Source of the DNA: Crotalaria pallida
Lineage: Eukaryota > Streptophyta > Magnoliopsida > Fabales > Fabaceae
Direction: 5' to 3'
DNA length: 64,000 bases
Assembly: GCA_037953625.1 (NCBI GenBank)
Contig: CM075652.1
Coordinates: 17,194,501 to 17,258,500 of the forward strand
Shown here: positions 57,461 to 64,000 of the stretch, piece after piece
Layout of the letters: each line of letters opens with the position of its first letter
Numbering within the stretch: position 1 is the first letter of the stretch
The notes under the pieces: model-generated
What the model was told of the DNA's origin: nothing
Databases searched by the model: none
What the model saw: the letters and a program-made list of their open reading frames with translations, nothing else
Made by a program: the position numbers and the translations under genes

Positions 57461-59885
57461 TTATTGCAGAACAGACTGGAAACTTGATTTTAACATACCA
57501 TTTTCAATTCTAACCATTTCTAATCAAATCCAATGATCAATAAAGTTCATATAACATATAACAAGTATGTTCAAACACTTAGAACTCCACAAATTACACA
57601 GAATTGAATTTGAGCACCGATTATGCATTAAATCACATTTTCAACAACTTGATAGGCCAAATTCAACTCTGAGCAATTCTAACTCCATATAATGATCAAA
57701 TGAACTTTATTTACATATTTAGGACTTGTCTCAACACAGAGATCACAACAATTCTCAGAGAATCTTATCATGCTCCTATTTATGCATAAAACCACATATT
57801 ATGCAACTCTACATAACCATATCACATTTACCCACAATTAGCATAGAAACTGAGTTTGTACAGCACAAATGCAGCATTTAGAACTTACTCCAAACTTATT
57901 CAATGTCCATTAATGGCTTACCATAAGCATACCACATCAAGGTCATGATTTATCACATTTGCCAATTATAACTCAACCAAACTCATAAGTTCCTATAGCT
58001 TAATTTCATTGATTCATTTCAGACATTATCCATGTTATAAATCAAATGACCAAGTGATTGTCTGAACCTCCATGTCCAGCAAGCATGTCTTGGTCCAATT
58101 CACATAACACAACAATTCTAAATTCACAATCTATAATCCTAGCAATATGAATGACTTCTCCCATACCTTGGACAACACTTTGACAAACTCAAAAACACCA
58201 AAGAACAGCAGTAGCCACACAGCAGCCACCAACACCAACTCAAATCACTTCACCCACCAAAATGCAGAACAGTGTGAGCAGAGTCCAAAAACCACATCGT
58301 TTGAGTGAGTAATCATGCACAAAAATTGGGGAAAAAGGTTAGAATCTACTCTCTGCAACATGCATGAGAGATTAAAACCAATTTGAGATCAAGAGGGTTC
58401 ACGAGCTTACCACAATCGAGGATCAAAGTGAGCTCCCAGAACCAGTTGACAGCAAACAATCCCCACTTTCGAGCTTCGATTCTTCCAACACTCGAACTCT
58501 CAGCTCACAATTTTTGTGTCTATACAAAGCTCTAGATGTGAGCTTAGTATTGGTGTATGATTTGTGACCTAACTCTACTCAAGGAAGGAGAATCGAGCCA
58601 GAGAAATCAAGAACCCTAACTTTGAATTCCAGAACAAATTGGCCAAAATAGCTTGGTTCTTCAACACCATGAGTTTATATAGCAAGGTTGATCACTCATG
58701 CAAGTCGACACGAAGCCAAAGACGTGTTGAGGAAGACGATCTCGTGTCAACACACGAGAATCGTTAATGGTGACTCACCAAAACGCACTAACTCGTTTCT
58801 CACTGTGCAAAATACTCGAGTCTTCTCAGAAAGACTCGAGTCTTTTTGCCAAAATAATAAAAATAAATATTTTTATTTCCTTTTCATCCAAAATCTTTCT
58901 AAAATTATTTCTAGGTCCCAAAACAGGGACTGATGAGCAAAAACATTATCTTCACATATTAGAAATTATCTAATATTTTTATGCATAATAAACGACTTCA
59001 TAATCAAGGATTTCACAAAAATAAGTAATTACAAATAAACCTTTGTAATTAATCTTCATTAATCAGGAATTAAAAATTTGGGGTGTTACATTATTCTGGT
59101 GGCCAAAGTTGAAGAAGGACATTGCAGATTTTGTTTCCAGATGCTTGGTCTGTCAGATAGCAAAGATTGAGCCTCAGAAACCAGGAGGCTTCGTTTCAGG
59201 TTTACCAAGGACCACTTCCGGGTTTGATGCTATCTGGGTTGTTGTGGACCGGCTGACTAAGTGTGCTCACTTCATTCCGATGAATATGAAGTACAACTTA
59301 GAAAAGTTGACTTAGTTGTAAATCAGGGACATAGTGAAGTTGCATGATGTTTCTACTAGCATAGTGTCAGACCGCGATCCAAGGTTCTTATCCCGATTCT
59401 GGCAGAGTCTTCAGCAGGCCTTGGGTACTAAGTTGAAATTTAGTACAACCTATCACCCACAGACATAAGGGATATCCGAGCGTAATATCCAGTCCTTGGA
59501 AGATCTGTTGAGGACTTGTGTACTTGAGCAGTCAGGCAGTTAGGAGCAACGCTTAACGTTGATTCAATTCACATACAATAATAGCTTCCATTCTAGTATC
59601 TGGATGGCGCCATTCGAGGCACTTTATGGCAGGAAATGTAGAACGCCACTCTGTTGGTTTCAGATCAGTGAGAATTTGTTGATTGGTCCAGATATCGTTC
59701 TGGAGACCACTGAGAAGATTATTATGATCAAGGACTAGATGAAGGCTTCACAGGACCGTCAGAAGAGTTATGCCGACAAGCGTAGGCGACCCTTAGAGTT
59801 CAATGAAGGAGATCATGTTTTCTTGAGGGTATCCCCAACCACAGGTATTGGATGAGCAATAAAGTCCAAGAAGGTGACACCAAGA

Positions 59886-61536
59886 TGTTAAAAACTACAA
59901 TCGGTGGGTGAAATGACTAAGCAACACTTAAAGAACACCTAGAAGGGGGGGTTGAATAGGTGTTAAAGAAACCTTGAAAGATTTTTGAACGAAACAAATC
60001 GAAACAATTAAAACGAATGATTTTTACAAAATGTTCAGCCTTTAATCGATTAAGACAAGCTGTTAATCGATTAACCTTTGAAAAAACTTGAGTTAATCGA
60101 TTATCCAGATCAGTTAATCGATTAGTGCCTAACAGCAGATTTTTGCTTAATCGATTAACACCTTCAGTTAATCGATTAACCACTGTTAAAACTGAAAAAT
60201 CACATTTCAATCGAATACGAAAATCAATCAATTAACACATAAGATCAGAGATTAAGCGGAATTAATTAACACCAATATTCTTATTGATTACCTAGGTTAT
60301 GAAAATGATTTTCCCAATTTGCACAATTAAAAACTAATTCGTTCAATTATGAAAATCAATCTTTTCTAGGTTTTCAACTAAGAACAATATGAAATGACAA
60401 GAATGTAAAGAGTTAAGGGAATAGAGATACTGCACAGTGATTTATCCTGGTTCACTCACAACCACCGTGAGCTACATCCAGTCCCCTCTTCAACCAAGAG
60501 AGATTCTTCACTAAGGAATTAGAATTCTCAAATTACAAGTAATACGCCTCTCAAGACTCCATTCTTGATAGCCTCCAAGAGATACCTCACTCTTGTCTTG
60601 CAATCCTATTGACATCTAATCTAACCTCTTCCCTTGCTTGTTGATAACCCCACAACAAGTCTTTAAATTGCTTGTTGATTCCTCACAACAAGACTTCCAA
60701 TTTGCTTGTTAACACAATAAGACTTTCAACTTGATTTGCTTGATGAACAACCACCAAGACTTCCTTTGCTGTAGAATGTTTGCCTCCTTGCAATGATTAC
60801 AACCCAACAGAAAACAATAACAATCCTATGAATCTCTTTGAAGAACTATGAAAATATCAACATGAGAGATTCAAAGATTCTTGATCAAAGAATGTGAAAA
60901 TGAAAGCTTTGATCTATGAGAAAGTGTGAGAGAATGTGGAGAGAATAGTGTGGCTTTGATCTTTCCAAAATGATATGAAAAATGAAATTGATTTGTTCTC
61001 ATAATTCACAAAGGTTAGGAAAAGGTTTATATAGAATACCCAAAAGTTAGGAAACTTAAAAACTGATTTTGAGAAGTGAAAAACGTATTTTAAAAACCAG
61101 TACAACAGGTGTTAATCGATTAACATACAATCTTAATCGATTAAGCACTGTTAAATGTGTGTTAATCAATTAGTCACTCTACTTAATCGATTAGCCACTG
61201 TAAAAGTCAACTAAAAACTTGTTTTCTCAAAACTAAACATTTTCTTTCAAACCTTTAAGCCACCTATTGATTTTAGGTTAAGTGAATACTCAAATTATAA
61301 TATGATCATGCACTTGATAGAGATTCACTACCCTCTAATAACTCTACCCAAACTCATCAAACTCTAAGACTCAAAATAAAGATATTACAATACAATACAC
61401 AAATTGAATCTTCATAAGCTTGCTCTCTCTTCATCATTGTTGTTTGTTGATCTTTTTGAACTTTGGTGAGCTTCTCCATAACTTAAACTTGATCAAAACA
61501 TTTGTCATTATCAAAACCATCACACTGGATCTAACA
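59886..61536 (-). repeat. LTR of element F
   Basis: 1651 bp, TGTTAAAAACTACAATC...GGATCTAACA. Minus-strand TATATAAA at 61027-61034, with TAATCGATTA motifs upstream at 61110-61195 (three exact, one variant) and six more downstream at 60042-60180. Confidence 0.85.
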
Positions 61537-62378
61537 ATCTCCCCCTTTTTTATTATGACAAACATGTTTTGATGTTGTTTGAAGTTGTTGATACTTGAAC
61601 CATTTGATCACTTGGTGAGACTCTTGCTCCCCCTCAATAAATGCTTTTGATATTTGAAATCCAATTGAGTAAAGCTTGATTCTCCCCCTATCTTCAACAG
61701 TAAAGTTTGATTCTCCCCCTATCTTCAATAACTTTTGCTCTCCACCTATATAAAAACAACAAATCAACCTTTTCTCCCCCTTTTGGCATTATCAAAAAGT
61801 AATATGACAATAAAATCTTAAGCCAAAATAAGAGAATTCAATGATCATTTCTTCATAACATTGATACCAATTAATCAATGATAACAATTGTAACTAATTG
61901 TAACTATACTTTGAGATGTGATACCAATTGGAAAGAAATATGACAATGAAATATGATACCAATTGGAACTTAAAAAGTCATAATATCACTTAACAAAGTA
62001 AGATATCAATTGTAAAGAAATATCACCATAACCATAATAGCATGATAAACATATAATGATCACACAATGATACCAATTGAAGAAAATATATCATGACAAT
62101 ACTTATGAATCTTCATCACCAATTGCAAATATCAATTGTAAGAGACTAATAGTAAGATTAGAAGATACCAATTTGTAAATCCAATTGTGAATACTTGCTA
62201 TCTCTTGTGATAAATTCACTTGATACCAAATGTGAGCCTTGTAGAAATAATACCAATTGTAAAAATCCAATAACACCAATTTGTACCAATTGTAGGACTT
62301 TCTTTTTGATACTTGAAGAATCAAATAATGAATAACACTTGTAAGCCCTTTTTCTCTTCAATCATACCTACAAAACAA
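61537..62378 (-). other. F: repeated PPT-like and TGGTATCA motifs in place of pol
   Basis: CTCCCCC blocks (PPT-like on minus) at 61539, 61627, 61681, 61713 and 61770. From 61861 to 62260, TGATACCA (minus TGGTATCA) occurs about five times, often as TGATACCAATTG, with looser variants between. No ORF resembles any pol domain. Confidence 0.7.
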
Positions 62379-62937
62379 TCATGCTTTGCTTTTTGGTATC
62401 CAAATAGTCATGAATCCATTTTTGTTAGTTAAGGGACTTCCACCCTTCTTAACCCAAACAAAGTTTCCTTTAGGTATACCATGCAGGTTAATATAACACA
62501 CATTTGAAGTATGTCCATGAGTACCACAATAGAAACATGTTGGTGCAATTTGAAAAATCAATCTTAGAAAAATCAACAACATTTCTATGAGACTTACTCT
62601 TAGCATTAGTATAACCCAAACCAAACTTGTTTGAATTTTCTCTTTGAAAATTTAACAATGTGCGCAATTTAATATCACCACTTGTGAATCTTGCAAGCTT
62701 ATTTTTCAAAATAACATTTTCATCTTTAAGCAAATTGCAACTCTCACAATCAACCACAACATTCAATCTACTAGCACAATCACAAGAAGAATTAGAATAT
62801 ATGAGATCAAGAGTTTCATTTTGAAGATTAAGCTCATCAACTTGTTTTTGAAGTTCTAAAATCTCTTGTTGATATTTCAAAATGAGCTTCTTCCTTTCTA
62901 AATTTTTCAAAGCTAGTTTCTTAAGTTGTTTATGCAT
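62379..62937 (-). pseudogene. F gag extension: coiled coil and second zinc knuckle
   Basis: A coiled coil (LERKKLILKYQQEILELQKQ) at 62940-62780, then in a shifted frame the knuckle CFYCGTHGHTSNVC and the conserved HGIPKGNFVWVKK segment, ending with a stop at about 62379 where relatives run on into protease. One frameshift within. Confidence 0.8.
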
Positions 62938-64000
62938 TTCTTCATAAGCATTATATAAATTTCATATTTGGAAGAAATTTCGGATTTAGTATCACTTACA
63001 TCGCTATCCTCGCTTTGTTCATTTGATTCATCATTTGAACTTTCTTCTTCATCTACTTGAACTAGCAAGTTGAGTGTAGCGATTTCTTCATCATCCGAAG
63101 AACTACTTGATGTGCTTTCCTTTTCTTCTTCATCCTAAACAATGTATGCCTTTTTGTGCTTTGGATGTTTCTTCTCTTTCTCCATCCTTTTGAGATACTT
63201 TGAACACGAGTACTTGATATGACCGGATTTTCCGCATTCATGGCAAACTACTCCTTCTTTTGTTGTCTTGGTCTTGTAGGGTGGGGAATTCTTCTCTTTC
63301 TTTTTGTCTTTGTTCAACCTTTCCTTTCTCCTTAAATGCTTTCTAAAATTTCTCAATAGAAGTTTCATAGACTCTTCATCAATGTCCGAATCGGAATCTT
63401 CACTATCATCTGAACTCTCTTCCTTTTTATATGAACTTTTGGCTTTAAGAGCATTTCCTTTTCTTTCTTTGTTCTTATCCGGCTCCTCATGCATATGCAA
63501 ACGTCCAAGTTCCATTTCATGTTCTTGAAGCTTTCCGAAAAGTGTAGCTAAGTCCATGTTGTCCAAGTCCTTTGATTCAACAATTGCGATAACCTTAGGT
63601 TGTCATTCCCTACTTAGACATCTTAAAACTTTGTTAACAACTTCACAATTCATAAAAGTCTTTCCAAGAACAATGAGATGATTAATAATATGAGTAAAAC
63701 ATTTTTGCATAATACATATAGATTCATTAGGCAACATACGAAACAATTCATATTCATGCATCAAAGAATTTAATCTAGCACGCCTAACTTCACTAGTGCC
63801 TTCATGTGTGACTTGCAAGGTGTCCCACATTTGTTTGGCATTATGACATTGGGAGACTCTAAAGAACTCATCATAAGATAGAGCCGAGGTGATGATATTC
63901 TTAGCTTTTAAATCATATTGAATTTTCTTTTTATCATCATTGGTCCACTTATCTTTGGGAACTAGTTGAGATACACCTTCTACTTGTTTTGAGGGAATGT
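62938..64000 (-). pseudogene. F gag, N-terminal part cut by window edge
   Basis: Same gag type as at 12811-13821: AKQMWDTLQVTHEGTSEVRRAR, LPNESI, KVLRCLSRE, then after a TGA (63601-63603, Trp in the first copia) DNMDLATLFGKLQEHEMELG, and the knuckle CHECGKSGHIKYSC. Ends ...KAYIV at a TAG, the same position as the TGA in the first copia gag. Acidic Ser-rich sequence follows in frame. At least two nonsense sites. Confidence 0.85.

Larger units (their letters stand above)
55281..59090 (-). mobile_element. 3.8-kb solo LTR 'E' inserted in D integrase
   Basis: Ends TGTAACATCCC and GGGGTGTTACA with a perfect TTATT duplication (55276-55280 and 59091-59095); the integrase frame resumes exactly across it. 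No PBS, PPT or coding inside, so a single LTR left after recombination is the simplest reading. Minus-strand order: two ACTCGAGT at 58813-58841, TATATAAA at 58673-58681, eleven ACTCGAGT at 57131-57460, and a GCGGCCACACCGT minisatellite at 55845-56315. Confidence 0.88.
55046..59885 (+). pseudogene. Ty3/gypsy integrase of D, split by LTR E
   Basis: Before the break (55046-55280): linker and the start of the integrase zinc domain (RMILEEAHK). After it (59091-59885): LFWWPKLKKDIADFVSRCLVCQ, the core with IWVVVDRLTKCAHFIP (first Asp), SDRDPRFLSRFWQ (second Asp) and SERNIQ (Glu), then FEALYGRKCRTPLCW. At least six in-frame stops, mostly at Gln or Trp positions. Ends at the insertion point of element F. 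Confidence 0.88.
49473..64000 (+). mobile_element. Ty3/gypsy retrotransposon 'D', decayed, right end outside
   Basis: 5' LTR 49473-51935, PBS 51939-51950, gag-protease, RT, RNase H and integrase in Ty3 order on the plus strand. Interrupted in integrase by solo LTR E (55281-59090) and again at 59885 by element F. The remaining 3' part and 3' LTR must lie beyond 64000. Left flank CCAAC is the expected duplication. Domain order, long LTR and LTR ends suggest the Tekay/Del chromovirus group, though the chromodomain region is not visible. Confidence 0.85.
59886..64000 (-). mobile_element. Sirevirus-type element 'F' with gag but no pol
   Basis: LTR at 59886-61536, PPT AAAAAGGGGGAGAT (minus) at 61537-61550, about 830 bp without coding content, then gag coding on the minus strand running off the right edge. 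Protease, integrase, RT and RNase H are absent between gag and PPT. Inserted in integrase of D; the left flank CAAGA is the expected duplication, and the right border is outside the window. Confidence 0.82.

Noticed and set aside
59917..60231. 104-codon ORF with repeated NRLT
   Set aside because: Translation of the TAATCGATTA repeats in an LTR.

Overview
This is a nuclear plant genome window, about two-thirds A+T. Genes have GT-AG introns, and most of the DNA is nested transposable elements. A eudicot is clear from the two host genes, and a legume fits the long-LTR retroelement types; the species cannot be fixed from sequence alone. I see no tRNA, rRNA, organellar or bacterial genes.

Host genes. 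(1) Positions 81-4788 (+) hold the last eight coding exons of a CDC27B/HOBBIT-type anaphase-promoting-complex subunit 3; its 5' part lies left of the window. (2) Positions 26290-31319 (+) hold a complete FLX-like 2 (FLOWERING LOCUS C EXPRESSOR-like) coiled-coil gene with four coding exons, an untranslated first exon and an expanded Tyr/Arg/Gly-rich repeat tail. I support no other host gene.

Mobile DNA, left to right. A TIR element sits in a CDC27 intron (1130-2140). A G-rich stretch and a SINE remnant follow the gene. A Ty1/copia Sirevirus-type element (6158-15652, coding on -) is nearly complete, has AAAAT target duplications and interrupts a Stowaway-like MITE. A TIR transposon with perfect 18-nt palindromes spans 17945-18815. 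A decayed Ty3 gag (19440-20070) is followed by a partial long LTR ('G', 20815-23202). A Stowaway MITE (24583-24920) and a hAT-like element (25166-26133) abut the FLX-like gene. A candidate 5.8-kb non-autonomous Helitron (32043-37817, -) follows. The block 38635-49287 is four levels deep: LTR A contains LTR B; B contains LTR C (with a MULE-type foldback MITE) and a 5'-truncated LINE (with another MITE). From 49473 to the right edge lies a decayed Ty3/gypsy element D, split by a 3.8-kb solo LTR E (55281-59090) and by a second Sirevirus-type element F (59886 onward) that keeps gag but has no pol.

The main unexplained pattern is that most of the long LTRs, in both Ty1 and Ty3 elements, carry clusters of a short, usually self-complementary motif particular to the element type: TAATCGATTA in F, ACTCGAGT in D and E, AACCGGTT in A, B and G, a GCGC-centred motif in C, CCGAGCT in the first copia. 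One cluster lies just upstream of a TATA box; in F, E, A, B, G and the first copia a second cluster lies roughly 0.7-1.5 kb downstream. The DNA transposons here show comparable subterminal repeats. Palindromes are known in Sirevirus LTRs and subterminal repeats in hAT-type elements; the shared two-cluster layout across Ty1 and Ty3 LTRs is the observation I would check first.
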